From: Domibacillus sp. PGB-M46
GTDB lineage: Bacteria; Bacillota; Bacilli; Bacillales; Domibacillaceae
NCBI RefSeq assembly: GCF_022668875.1
Contig: NZ_JAKGCR010000007.1
Span: 62,001-126,000 of the forward strand
Length of the DNA: 64,000 bases
Direction: 5' to 3'
The position numbers were made by a program, and so were the translations under genes. The notes under the pieces are model-generated. The model did no database searches. It saw nothing but the letters and a program-made list of their open reading frames with translations, and was not told the DNA's origin. Of the stretch, positions 16,917 through 26,058 are shown one piece after another (position 1 is the stretch's first letter; every line of letters begins with the position of its first letter).

Positions 16917-18542
16917 TTACCATTCGCCGTTAAAAAACGCTTTCCCGGCTGAAGGAGTTGTGTAGTGATTGTTTTCACCGCTTTGCCAAATGCGCTCACC
17001 TTCTGCATTTTCATACCAAAACTTAAATGAGTATGAACGGTCTGCTGCAAGATTTACGGAACCGCTCCAGCTGCCATCCGTATTTTTAGTCAGCTCATAT
17101 TTATACTGCTCCGGATTCCAGCGGCCCATTTCCCCACGGTCTCCAACTACATACACACGCTTTGCTTCTTTCGGGACATTTGAAACCGTAAATGTGACGG
17201 GCATTTGCACTAACGCCAGCTTATCCTTCATCATACGAAATTCATGAGTCGGATTGCCTGCTTCATCAAATAAATAATTCATGCGGAGTAGTGTAAAACC
17301 ATCAAATCCATAGTTAAATACCATTTCTGCTGCGTTGTTAAAGCCCCACTCATTATTAATCAGTGCCAGTGCGTTTTCGCCATTCAGCGAAATGCCCCGC
17401 TCATTCGCGAGTGTGGCGATTTGGGTTACAAGCGTTTTGGGTGCGCTGTAATAAGGGGCGGTTTGCGCATTGTTGTCATCCATTTCCAAGCAGGTGAAGG
17501 TAAGGGCAAGATCTGCTTTTTCCACATGATCCAGCAGCCTGCCATACTCATAGTAGCCTGTGCTGTATTCCGCTGCATGCGGCATTTCCGGGTCATTCAT
17601 TTTCCAGTGTACACCTGAAATTTTAATCCCGATCGGCACATCAAATGTACGGTCAAACTGTTTATGGGCGGCTTTTGAGATGTTCTTCATATGTTTTTCT
17701 AACGCACCCTGATACCAGCTCATAAACTCCTGACCGTACCCCGGCTTGTAAGCATCACCGCTCGTAAAAAATGCATCTCCATTTGCTGGAGGCTCGATTT
17801 CAGCCCAGCTCTTGTACGCTGTGCCCCACGCTGCGTTGAGCTTTTTCACATTTTTGTATTTCGTTTTCAAATAATCTTGATAGTCTTTTTTTGCTCCTTC
17901 TGTATAAGCCTGCAGCTGCCCTCGCTCAGGCCATTCCCATCCGTCCGCAAATTGATAAGACGGATACCGAAGTTCACCGGCTGGTCCGCCGCTCAAGTAA
18001 ATCTTGACAATCAAGTCTTCCTCATCAGCAAACTGCCTCGCAAAAGCACGGTAAAATTCCTCATACTGCTTAGCTGTCCCTTCCCACCAGGGAGCCAGTG
18101 CTTCTTTATTAAAGTAACCGCTTTCACTTTTGAAGGCCATATTTTCAACACTGTCTTTTTTCCACAGCCAGGATGGAATAGGATAATTACAATCATCTCC
18201 GACATTGCCGCCGCACTGATGGGTGGACATAATCGGCACCCATTTTAATCCAGACGCCTGGACAGCCTGTGCGTATTTCTCATAATAAGACCAGTCGAAT
18301 TGATTATCTCCTTTACCTTCTACCATTCCCCACCAGATGTCTGTAGTGAGCGCGTAAACACCGTTTTCCTTCATCGTTTTAAGCTTTTTTTCAAATGCTT
18401 CCCAGTCGGTAATTTCCGTTAGCGGTGCCATCACATAAAGCTTGTACTCTTTCTGTACATCCGCCTGAGCCGGCTGTACACCCCCAACCGCAGATACAAA
18501 CAGTAAACTGAACAGCAGCCATCCGTACCATACTTTCCTCAC
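16917..18542 (-). CDS. Secreted beta-amylase with starch-binding domain
   Basis: GH14 beta-amylase that releases maltose from the non-reducing ends of starch, exported by a signal peptide of about 27 residues (ending PAQADV). The catalytic pair is visible: acid Glu190 (GGPAGELRYPSY) and base Glu389 (NGENAL). The flexible-loop region GVYALTTDIWWGMVEG (about 61-76) is intact. A C-terminal CBM20 starch-binding domain spans about 447-541, with VYVVGDRGEMGRWNPE and SYSFKFWYEN. The start is GTG, with AAGGAGGT 8 bases upstream. A perfect cre palindrome 24 bases before the start codon predicts repression by CcpA when glucose is present. Confidence 0.95.
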   Translation of the reverse strand: MRKVWYGWLLFSLLFVSAVGGVQPAQADVQKEYKLYVMAPLTEITDWEAFEKKLKTMKENGVYALTTDIWWGMVEGKGDNQFDWSYYEKYAQAVQASGLKWVPIMSTHQCGGNVGDDCNYPIPSWLWKKDSVENMAFKSESGYFNKEALAPWWEGTAKQYEEFYRAFARQFADEEDLIVKIYLSGGPAGELRYPSYQFADGWEWPERGQLQAYTEGAKKDYQDYLKTKYKNVKKLNAAWGTAYKSWAEIEPPANGDAFFTSGDAYKPGYGQEFMSWYQGALEKHMKNISKAAHKQFDRTFDVPIGIKISGVHWKMNDPEMPHAAEYSTGYYEYGRLLDHVEKADLALTFTCLEMDDNNAQTAPYYSAPKTLVTQIATLANERGISLNGENALALINNEWGFNNAAEMVFNYGFDGFTLLRMNYLFDEAGNPTHEFRMMKDKLALVQMPVTFTVSNVPKEAKRVYVVGDRGEMGRWNPEQYKYELTKNTDGSWSGSVNLAADRSYSFKFWYENAEGERIWQSGENNHYTTPSAGKAFFNGEW

Positions 18543-18565
18543 TTAACACGACCTCCTTCGTTTTG

Positions 18566-18579
18566 TGCAAACGTTTGCA
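18566..18579 (-). promoter_or_regulatory. cre / LacI-family operator before beta-amylase
   Basis: TGCAAACGTTTGCA is a perfect palindrome and fits the catabolite-responsive element consensus TGnnAnCGnTnnCA exactly. It is 24 bases upstream of the beta-amylase start, so CcpA binding there would block transcription. A local maltose-type LacI regulator could also use it. Confidence 0.8.
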
Positions 18580-18684
18580 ATTTAAAGCAAAAAAAGAAGC
18601 TCATTCCTTCTTTTCAAAGAAAGTATAGTAAATGAACTTCTATTCAGTCAATCCTGTTTTTAAAAATGAATCTTTATAGCTAGA

Positions 18685-19908
18685 TTAAGAGAGCACTCTC
18701 CGCTCTATATCTGCATCTTTTGGCTTTCTGACGATTTTTCCGTACCGATAGTAAACAAACGCCGCGGCTACAAAGCCGATCACGGCTAAAAAAGCATCAA
18801 AAATAAAAATAATCGCGATGTTGCCGGTTTCGGATAAAAGTCCAGTCAATAGGGGCATCACAATGGCTGCCAGCCCTCCTGCTGTCGCAACAATTCCTGT
18901 AACCGTACCTTTTTTCTGCCAAAACAGCTCTGTTATGACCGTAATCGCAAGCTGGAAAATACCAGCTGTTGAAAAGCCGATAAAAAAAGCTGTTACCACG
19001 GCGACGGCCGGAACTTTCACCATTAAAATCGTTGTGATCGCGATAAATGTCATAATTGGGTAAATGACAATCACAGTGACCGGACGAACCATTTTTTTCA
19101 ACAATATAGATAAAGAGAGAACGGAAATAAGCGCTCCGATACTGTAGTAGCTCAACAATTTTACTGCACTGTCTGCGGCCATTCCAAGCACTTCCTCCCC
19201 GTAGCTTGGCAGCCAGATTTGCGCGACTGTAAACAATCCGGTCGATGTAAACCCGATGATCACAAGCGCAATCCCTTCACGTGAAAATCTCGGTTCTGAT
19301 AAAAACTTCGACTGGCCGGCGTTTTCAGCTGCCTGGCTGGCCACAATGGCCCGGTGATCCGGAAATGTAACCGTCATGAGAAACAGCATGTTTACAAAGA
19401 AAATAGCCGCCGGCACAAAAAAAGCATAACTGTACGATGCGCCCTGATTGGCAAAAAACAAAATCATAAATGGCAGCAGCGCCGCCCCGAGAGAGATAAA
19501 TGCCTTGACCATTACATTGGCAGAGCCGCTCGAACGCGGAAAAATTTCAACCAGGCCAGGATACGAGCCTGAATCCATTGCTGAGTTTGCGACTCCTGCT
19601 AAAAGCGCAAACATAAAAGCTACTTCATAAACGGGCGACAGTGGAATGCCCACAAGAAAAATCCCCATCGCAAGCGCCGAAAAAATCACAAGCGGCTTCC
19701 GCCCAAACCGGTCCGAAAGATGGCCGGATAATGCGTAAGTAAGCAGCTTCCCGATCCCGATTGCACTGATAATGTAACTGATCCCAGCCTTGTCTGTATC
19801 CCATTGCTCGGATAATGAGGCCATATTGGATGATAGAATAATATTGACCATACCAAGCAAAAAATAGTTTACATACAGGCCGGAAGCAGCTTTTGTATAT
19901 GTATTCAT
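18685..19908 (-). CDS. MFS transporter, substrate unknown
   Basis: A major-facilitator protein of 407 residues with about 12 transmembrane helices. The cytoplasmic loop motif between helices 2 and 3 reads GHLSDRFGRKPL. The central loop is short (about 190-205). The ATG at 19908 is preferred, with AAGGGTGG upstream; an upstream GTG (19917) lies within that ribosome site. No catabolic genes are beside it, so the substrate cannot be inferred. The divergent neighbour at 20103 is a substrate-binding-like membrane protein, with an inverted repeat between them. Confidence 0.8.
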   Translation of the reverse strand: MNTYTKAASGLYVNYFLLGMVNIILSSNMASLSEQWDTDKAGISYIISAIGIGKLLTYALSGHLSDRFGRKPLVIFSALAMGIFLVGIPLSPVYEVAFMFALLAGVANSAMDSGSYPGLVEIFPRSSGSANVMVKAFISLGAALLPFMILFFANQGASYSYAFFVPAAIFFVNMLFLMTVTFPDHRAIVASQAAENAGQSKFLSEPRFSREGIALVIIGFTSTGLFTVAQIWLPSYGEEVLGMAADSAVKLLSYYSIGALISVLSLSILLKKMVRPVTVIVIYPIMTFIAITTILMVKVPAVAVVTAFFIGFSTAGIFQLAITVITELFWQKKGTVTGIVATAGGLAAIVMPLLTGLLSETGNIAIIFIFDAFLAVIGFVAAAFVYYRYGKIVRKPKDADIERRVLS

Positions 19909-20017
19909 CGTAACCACCCTTCTTTCTACAAACTTTTTTCATTATAGCAAATATTCCAATTTCCTGTTTTTCTACAATTTGTCTTGCTTAACGCCTCTGT
20001 TACCACTAAAATACAAA

Positions 20018-20035
20018 TAGTGTATTATTACACTA
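20018..20035. promoter_or_regulatory. Inverted repeat between MFS and divergent gene
   Basis: TAGTGTA-TTAT-TACACTA, perfect 7-bp arms. It lies in the 194-base divergent gap and could bind a dimeric regulator. The regulator is not identified. Confidence 0.4.
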
Positions 20036-20102
20036 AACAAAACATATATTTATAAAAAGTGAAAATGTATGGAGTGTAATATGACAGAAGGGATGTGCAT
20101 GG

Positions 20103-21527
20103 ATGAATACAAACAAAGGAGTTTTTTACTTTTTTAATTATGGATTGGTTCCATTTCTGCTTGCTTTGCTTGCTGCCGGAGGACTTCTGATTTTTGAGCA
20201 GTTAACAGTGGTTTTTGCTGTCGTCTTTGCAATTGGCGGTTTTGCTGCCGGCATGTGGGCAGGCAGTAAAGCAATTGTCAGGCCGCTGGATATATTTCTT
20301 TATCCGCTTCTTTACACACTTGGATTATGGGCGGCGTGTATGATTGTAAGCAAAGGCTTTTACGGAGCAGACGCATGGTCCTTGTTTGCTCTGCTGCATC
20401 TTCCGTTCGGGCCTGCGTACTTTTTCTCTTCGCTTTATGGAATTGGCTATTTATTTATTATGATTCCTGCACTGTATGAACTCGCTTTTTTAATCGGCTT
20501 TTTGGCCAGAAATCGAAAGCTGAACATTCAAGCTGTGAGAAAAATGATTCTGACAGCAGCAGCGATAGTCCTTTTTGCCGGAACAGGCTTATTTATCACA
20601 TGGGAGCGGGCTAAAACGGTCCTCCCTTCTCATGGATTTGATTATGAAGGAGGCAACTCGAGTACAGATTTAACTCCTTATAACGTGACCAATCCAGACA
20701 ACATTCTTCCCAAACTGAATGAAAAATCTTTGTTTTGGATCGATAAGCGGCAAAATATGCTTGTACTTGATGGTGCTGAAGCGGCGTTTCCTGTTTACTC
20801 CGCTTTTGCACAGGCCGTTTATAAAAATGCAAATCAAAACAGCGATTTTATTACGTTTACCAATACAATCCATGCCTATGAACGGCTGATTCGAGGGGAG
20901 ACAGATATTTATTTTGGTGCTGAACCGTCTAAAGCTCAGCTCAAAATGGCCAAGGACGCCGGGGTCGAGTTAGTGATGACTCCGATCGGCAAAGAGGCGT
21001 TTGTATTTTTTGTTAATCAGCACAACCCGGTTCAAAACCTTTCAACTAAACAAATTCAATCCATTTACAGCGGCGAAACGAGAAACTGGAAAGAGGCAGG
21101 CGGAAACAGCCAGCATATTCTTGCTTTTCAACGCCCTGAAAATTCAGGAAGCCAGACGTGGCTGCAGAAAATCATGGCGGGCAAAACAATCATGACTCCT
21201 GTAAAAGAAGAAGTGCCGGAAGGGATGGGCGGTATTTTAGAAGAAGTCGCTGACTACCGCAATTACAAAGGAGCGATTGGCTTTTCTTTTCGTTTTTTCG
21301 CTTCCGGCATGCAAAGCTATGAGCAGCTCCGCTTTTTGTCCATTGACGGTGTAGCACCGATTCCACAAAATATAGCAGATGGAAGCTACCCTTTTACCGC
21401 CACTCTTTACGCCATTACGCTAAAAGAAAATAAAAAGCCTTCCCTGGCGCCTTTTCTTCAGTGGATGCAAGGCGAACAAGGGCAGCAACTGGTTGAGGAA
21501 ACCGGTTATGTGAGGCTAAATCAATAA
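20103..21527 (+). CDS. Membrane-anchored PstS-like substrate-binding protein
   Basis: A 474-residue fusion. The first about 175 residues hold about five hydrophobic segments. The rest (about 200-474) is a periplasmic-binding-protein-like domain of the phosphate-binding type, with FPVYSAFAQAVY, HAYERLIRGETDIYFGA, LSTKQIQSIYSGETRNWKEAGG, FQRPENSGSQTW and KGAIGFSFRFF. No ABC permease or ATPase gene is adjacent, so this is not an ordinary import system. It may sense or capture an anion at the cell surface. The start ATG has AGAAGGGATG upstream. The ligand is unknown. Confidence 0.75.
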   Translation: MNTNKGVFYFFNYGLVPFLLALLAAGGLLIFEQLTVVFAVVFAIGGFAAGMWAGSKAIVRPLDIFLYPLLYTLGLWAACMIVSKGFYGADAWSLFALLHLPFGPAYFFSSLYGIGYLFIMIPALYELAFLIGFLARNRKLNIQAVRKMILTAAAIVLFAGTGLFITWERAKTVLPSHGFDYEGGNSSTDLTPYNVTNPDNILPKLNEKSLFWIDKRQNMLVLDGAEAAFPVYSAFAQAVYKNANQNSDFITFTNTIHAYERLIRGETDIYFGAEPSKAQLKMAKDAGVELVMTPIGKEAFVFFVNQHNPVQNLSTKQIQSIYSGETRNWKEAGGNSQHILAFQRPENSGSQTWLQKIMAGKTIMTPVKEEVPEGMGGILEEVADYRNYKGAIGFSFRFFASGMQSYEQLRFLSIDGVAPIPQNIADGSYPFTATLYAITLKENKKPSLAPFLQWMQGEQGQQLVEETGYVRLNQ

Positions 21528-21528
21528 G

Positions 21529-22629
21529 TTAAGAGCAGGCCGCCGCCGGCTCGGCACAGACAATCCGGTTGCGGCCAGCCTGCTTTGCTTTATAAAGCGC
21601 ATGATCCGCTTCTTTAAGCAGCTGTTCAGGGATAAACTCATCCGATGTAGCCAGTCCTGCCGAAAACGTAACGGGCACTTGGACATTATTCACGGAGACC
21701 GGTTGGCTGGCAACCGTTTCACGAATTCGTTCAATGGCCGCCAGCGCATTTTTTTTCGTACAGTCCGGCAGAATGATAACAAACTCTTCGCCTCCGTACC
21801 GGGCTACAATATCCACGCTGCGCACATTATTCAGCAGCCTCCCGCTCACTGCCTTTAGCACGCAGTCGCCGACAATGTGTCCGTATGTATCATTTACCTG
21901 CTTAAAATGATCAATATCAATGAAAACTAAAACAAACGGCTTTTTTCCACGCTTTCCAGTTGAAAACTGCTGAAAGTAAGCCATAAATGCCCCGCGGTTA
22001 TACAGCTTCGTTAATGGATCTCTCCTGGCTGATTCAAGCAAATGCTGTTTGGACAGAAATTCACGGCGCAGGTCGTGGATCATCCAGACGATTAAAAAGC
22101 TGAGCAGGATGCCTGCCGGCAGAGCAACCGGTGTTATTTCAACTAAATAGGTCCGGGCAGGAATTACACCTAAAAAAGCAATAAACAACACATTTACACT
22201 GTTTAAAGCTAAAACCGTCCAAATCACTTGCTTGAGCGGGTCCCAGTTTGAAAAAGCAGTACGTAAAATAACGCCTGCTGCTGAAACAGCCACTGCCGCC
22301 CAAAAGCCTGAGAGGGCTGCTTCATTTACACCAAAAGACAAACGGGCCAGGCCAATTCCCAGTCCGGCCAATAAAATACATTCTTTTTTCCGCATAAACA
22401 ACACGGCAATAATAATAGGCACAAAGCGAAGATCAAAAATAACATGGTCATTCAGATGGATGCCAAAAAACATAGAAGCCCATCCTGAAAACACCAGCAT
22501 GGCTGTCAGCAGGCTGTTTTTCAGCCTCGGTCCGGCGTTAACTAAAAATTGTTTATATACCAAGCCGCCCATCGTAATAATAGCCATCAATACGGATGCA
22601 TTCATGACAAATTCTTTGATGTTCATCAT
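21529..22629 (-). CDS. Membrane diguanylate cyclase (5TM-GGDEF, DgcK-like)
   Basis: Predicted c-di-GMP synthase of 366 residues. The N-terminus has about five to six transmembrane helices of the 5TMR-LYT type (1-190). The GGDEF domain follows (about 200-366) with DPLTKLYNRGAF, IDIDHFKQVND and an active RYGGEEFV site. An inhibitory RSVD (RxxD) site sits five residues before GGEEF, so feedback inhibition by c-di-GMP is expected, unlike the GAF-GGDEF protein at 8540. The architecture matches B. subtilis DgcK (YhcK). It converges on the upstream plus-strand gene with only 1 base between them. Confidence 0.85.
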   Translation of the reverse strand: MMNIKEFVMNASVLMAIITMGGLVYKQFLVNAGPRLKNSLLTAMLVFSGWASMFFGIHLNDHVIFDLRFVPIIIAVLFMRKKECILLAGLGIGLARLSFGVNEAALSGFWAAVAVSAAGVILRTAFSNWDPLKQVIWTVLALNSVNVLFIAFLGVIPARTYLVEITPVALPAGILLSFLIVWMIHDLRREFLSKQHLLESARRDPLTKLYNRGAFMAYFQQFSTGKRGKKPFVLVFIDIDHFKQVNDTYGHIVGDCVLKAVSGRLLNNVRSVDIVARYGGEEFVIILPDCTKKNALAAIERIRETVASQPVSVNNVQVPVTFSAGLATSDEFIPEQLLKEADHALYKAKQAGRNRIVCAEPAAACS

Positions 22630-22894
22630 ACCGTTTCCCCATCTCTCTTTGTGTCATTTCTTTATGTGCTTTACAAACGGTTTAAAGTGCTGCTCCCGGG
22701 TGAGGCGTATTTTCCTTTTTAGCCAGCCGCCCTTTACATTTGCTTTTCTTATTACAAGCAGGTCTTATCCCATACAAAGTGTCATTTAACCCTTCAAATC
22801 TAATTCTTTCGAATCGATATATTAGTCCCTTTTCTGCACATTCCTCTACCTTATACCCCCTTTTCAGTTATTTAGCACTATTAAACACAAAAAA
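22630..22894. other. Intergenic region with no recognised feature
   Basis: A 265-base A/T-rich gap between the diguanylate cyclase start and the YciI terminator. I saw no gene, no c-di-GMP riboswitch signature and no clear promoter. Confidence 0.5.
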
Positions 22895-22918
22895 GACACC
22901 TGGAATGTGCCAGGTGTC
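22895..22918 (-). terminator. Terminator of YciI gene
   Basis: GACACCTGG with CCAGGTGTC and a 6-base loop, with AAAAAA on the left giving the minus-strand U-tract. Confidence 0.85.
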
Positions 22919-22926
22919 TCTCTCTT

Positions 22927-23184
22927 TTAATTTTTCAGCCACTCTTTTAACTCAAGACGGCGTACCTTGTGCGTAACAGCCGGATCATTTTCAGCCAGCT
23001 GAAGTGCTTCTTCATATGTATCGGCTACATACACAACCATTCCGCCGGATCCGTCAGCAAAAGGCCCTTTCCCAAACACTTTGTTTTCTTTTTCAAGCTC
23101 CGCCAGATACTCCAGGTGAAGCGGCCGTACTTCCTTGTTTTTCTCTGGATCGATCATGTGCAACAACGCTGCATAATACCCCAC
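22927..23184 (-). CDS. YciI family protein
   Basis: An 85-residue single-domain protein of the YciI/YCII family (ferredoxin-like fold). It starts MGYYAALLHMID, has RPLHLEYLAELEKENKV with the conserved histidine, and GPFADGSGGMVVYVAD, which is the typical centre. Members may be small enzymes or binding proteins; the function here is unknown. It is monocistronic between a GGAGGAAT site and its own terminator. Confidence 0.85.
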   Translation of the reverse strand: MGYYAALLHMIDPEKNKEVRPLHLEYLAELEKENKVFGKGPFADGSGGMVVYVADTYEEALQLAENDPAVTHKVRRLELKEWLKN

Positions 23185-23248
23185 GTTTATTCCTCCATTC
23201 GATTCTGAATACTCTGTCAGTATAGCAGAAAAAAAGGAAAGATAACGG

Positions 23249-24643
23249 TTACGAGTTTAAGATTTTTTGCTCTGCTGTTTTATAGCTCTCCTGCCCCTCG
23301 ACCGGTCTTTTTTTCTTGAAAAAGAAAGAAAGGATCAGCCCGCCGGTAATAAGCAGAGTCAATAAAAGCTGAGACTTCATAGAATCAATAAAAATCATAG
23401 ATATTAAAATGATCCCAATGCCGGCAATCACCGCATACGTGATATACGGAAAAAGCCACATTTTCATTTCAAGCTGAATATGTTCATGCTCTGCTTTTTT
23501 TCTCAGCCGCAAATGGGACACCGCAATAGCCAAGTACACAAGTAAAGCAATGGCCCCCGATGCATTCACAAGGAAAAGAAACAATTTATCCGGAGACACA
23601 AAGCTGAAAACAGCACATACATAAGCAAGAACGGTGCTGAGCCAGACCGAACGAGCCGGTACGCCATGCTTATTCAGCTTGAGCAGCATTTTTGGCGCAT
23701 CTCCTTTTTTCGCCAACGAATACAGCATTCTGGAATTGGTATAAAGCGCCGAATTCAAGCATGACAGGACCGCCACAAGCACGACTGCGTTCATAATTTG
23801 AGCGCCGCCGGGAATCCCCGCCATCTTCAGCATGGTCACATACGGGCTTGTTAACAGCTCCGCTGAATTCCACGGCAGGAGCATGACTAAAATGGATACA
23901 GAGCCCACGTAAAAAATTAAAATACGCCATACGACACTGTTGATCGCCATCGTTGTAGACTTAACAGGATCCTTCGATTCACTTGCCGCAATAGCCGCAA
24001 TCTCCGCTCCAAAATAAGAAAAAATAACCGTTACGACTCCAACAAAAACCGAGCTGAATCCATTTGGCATAAAGCCGCCGTTTCCTGTTAAGTTAGATAA
24101 GCCTGGTGAATTGGTTCCCGGAATCCATTGAAATAAAATAGCGAGACCAACAAGCATAAATACAACAATCGCTGCTACTTTAATCATGGCAAACCAGTAC
24201 TCAAATTCACCAAACGACTTTACTGAAAAAATATTTGTTAACGTTAGAAGGAACGTCAGAATTAAGCTCCAGACCCAAATCGGCACGGCAGGCACCCATT
24301 GATTCATAATGGCTCCGCCTGCTGTTGCTTCAATCGCAATGACAATCAGCCAGAAAAACCAGTAGAGCCAGCCGACCGTATACCCTGCCCACGGGCCAAT
24401 TGCCTGGCGGGCGTAGGTGGAAAACGAGCCGCTGTCCGGATTTGCCGTTGCCATTTCCCCAAGCATTCTCATTAGAAAAATAACGAGAAGGCCGGCAACC
24501 GCATAGGACACAATCGCCCCCGGCCCGGTCGCATTAATCACGGAACCGCTCCCGACAAACAAGCCGGCTCCGATAATGCCCCCGATGGAAATCATGGAAA
24601 TATGCCTGGTTTTTAATTGATTGGTTAACTGCTGCTCTTTCAT
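23249..24643 (-). CDS. gabP: GABA permease (APC family)
   Basis: Amino-acid permease of the APC superfamily with about 12 transmembrane helices and 464 residues, predicted to import 4-aminobutyrate. Family features: TRHISMISIGGIIGAGLFVG at the start, the PDSGSFSTYARQAIGPWAGY segment, and the cytoplasmic ESKDPVKSTTMAIN consensus loop near residue 225. The ATG at 24643 is chosen because GAGGAGGGGAAAGA is directly upstream; an in-frame ATG at 24667 overlaps gabD. It is the third gene of gabT-gabD-gabP, under the sigma-54 promoter at 27597. GABA is inferred from context. Confidence 0.88.
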   Translation of the reverse strand: MKEQQLTNQLKTRHISMISIGGIIGAGLFVGSGSVINATGPGAIVSYAVAGLLVIFLMRMLGEMATANPDSGSFSTYARQAIGPWAGYTVGWLYWFFWLIVIAIEATAGGAIMNQWVPAVPIWVWSLILTFLLTLTNIFSVKSFGEFEYWFAMIKVAAIVVFMLVGLAILFQWIPGTNSPGLSNLTGNGGFMPNGFSSVFVGVVTVIFSYFGAEIAAIAASESKDPVKSTTMAINSVVWRILIFYVGSVSILVMLLPWNSAELLTSPYVTMLKMAGIPGGAQIMNAVVLVAVLSCLNSALYTNSRMLYSLAKKGDAPKMLLKLNKHGVPARSVWLSTVLAYVCAVFSFVSPDKLFLFLVNASGAIALLVYLAIAVSHLRLRKKAEHEHIQLEMKMWLFPYITYAVIAGIGIILISMIFIDSMKSQLLLTLLITGGLILSFFFKKKRPVEGQESYKTAEQKILNS

Positions 24644-24663
24644 TCTTTCCCCTCCTCTGTTTT

Positions 24664-26058
24664 TCAAAGGTGCATAGAAATGTACTTTACCTCCACGTAT
24701 TCATCGAGCCCATAATGCCCGCCTTCACGGCCAAGTCCGCTTTGTTTCCAGCCGCCGAATGGTGCTTGGCTCACAGATGGCAGTCCATCATTGATTCCGA
24801 CGATTCCATACTCCAGCCCTTCACTGATCCGAATCGCATCGGACAGGTTTTTCGTGTACAGATAAGCGGCTAACCCGTATGGCGTATTGTTCGCCCGGCG
24901 AATCACTTCATCCATCGTTTGAAACGTGGCAACAGGAGCAAGCGGGCCAAATGTTTCTTCCTTCATGCACAGCATATCATCTGTTGCACCGGCAATCACT
25001 GTCGGTTCAAAGAAAGTACCCTGTCCCCCGTGCTCACGGCCGCCGGAAAGAAGAAGAGCCCCCTTTAAAACAGCATCTTCTACATGAGCCTTTACTTTTT
25101 CGAGAGCAGCTTGATTAATAACAGGACCGATATCGGTACCAGCATCGAGCCCATTTCCTACTTTCAGCTTTGAAACGGCCTCAGCGAGTTTTCCTGTAAA
25201 CGCCCCGGCGCATGACTCATGAACAAATACACGGTTTGTACAAATGCACGTCTGTCCTGCATTGCGGTATTTCGAGGCAATAAGTCCTTCAACCGCCTGA
25301 TCGAGATCCGCATCCGGCATCACGATAAAGGGAGCGTGGCCGCCAAGCTCTAGTGACAGCTTTTTCATCGTATCTGCCGCTTTTTTCATCAATAGCTTGC
25401 CAATACCCGTCGAACCCGTAAAAGACAGCTTGCGGATACGGCCGTCTTTCATCCATGTATCACCGATTTCTGCTGGATCGCCCGCTACAACAGCAAGCAC
25501 ATCACGGGGAATGCCTGCTTCATAAGCCAGTTCGGCCAGCTTGAAGGCAGTCAGAGGCGTGAATTCAGAAGGCTTTACAACGACCGTGCATCCGGCCGCA
25601 AGTGCCGGTGCCACTTTACGGGTAATCATCGCGGCAGGAAAATTCCATGGCGTAATCGCTGCAACTACGCCGACTGGCTGCTTTTGAACGATAATCCGCT
25701 TGTTTCGGTCTGAAGCCGGAATGGTCTGTCCATACAGGCGTTTCCCTTCTTCCGCATACCAGGAAATATAGCTGTTCGCATACCGGATTTCTCCGAGGGC
25801 TTCTTTCAGCGGTTTTCCCTGCTCCTTTGTCATCAGCTTTGCGAGTTCCTTCTCTGACTGGCTGATCAGGCGGTGCCAGTTCATCAAAAGAACACTGCGC
25901 TCTTCCGCTGTCCGCCCCGACCATTCCGAAAAAGCATTGTGTGCAGCGTCTGCTGCCTGCTTCGCTTCCTTTTGTCCTTGTTTTGGCAGCCGGCCCACGA
26001 TCTGGCCGGTTGCCGGGTTGATCACTTCGATGATGTCAACAGCTGCTGCGTTCATCAT
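24664..26058 (-). CDS. gabD: Succinate-semialdehyde dehydrogenase
   Basis: NAD(P)-dependent aldehyde dehydrogenase of 464 residues that oxidises succinate semialdehyde to succinate, the second step of GABA breakdown. Seen are the ITPWNFPAAMITRK fold segment, the FTGSTGIGK cofactor loop, the ELGGHAPFIV active-site glutamate and the GQTCICTNR catalytic cysteine. The C-terminal EGLEYGIVGIND and PFGGWKQSGLGREGG segments are typical of SSADH. The start overlaps the gabT stop by 4 bases (ATGA), so translation is coupled. Confidence 0.92.
   Translation of the reverse strand: MMNAAAVDIIEVINPATGQIVGRLPKQGQKEAKQAADAAHNAFSEWSGRTAEERSVLLMNWHRLISQSEKELAKLMTKEQGKPLKEALGEIRYANSYISWYAEEGKRLYGQTIPASDRNKRIIVQKQPVGVVAAITPWNFPAAMITRKVAPALAAGCTVVVKPSEFTPLTAFKLAELAYEAGIPRDVLAVVAGDPAEIGDTWMKDGRIRKLSFTGSTGIGKLLMKKAADTMKKLSLELGGHAPFIVMPDADLDQAVEGLIASKYRNAGQTCICTNRVFVHESCAGAFTGKLAEAVSKLKVGNGLDAGTDIGPVINQAALEKVKAHVEDAVLKGALLLSGGREHGGQGTFFEPTVIAGATDDMLCMKEETFGPLAPVATFQTMDEVIRRANNTPYGLAAYLYTKNLSDAIRISEGLEYGIVGINDGLPSVSQAPFGGWKQSGLGREGGHYGLDEYVEVKYISMHL

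Noticed and set aside
22630-22894. c-di-GMP riboswitch before the membrane diguanylate cyclase
   Set aside because: No GEMM core motifs could be found on either strand.
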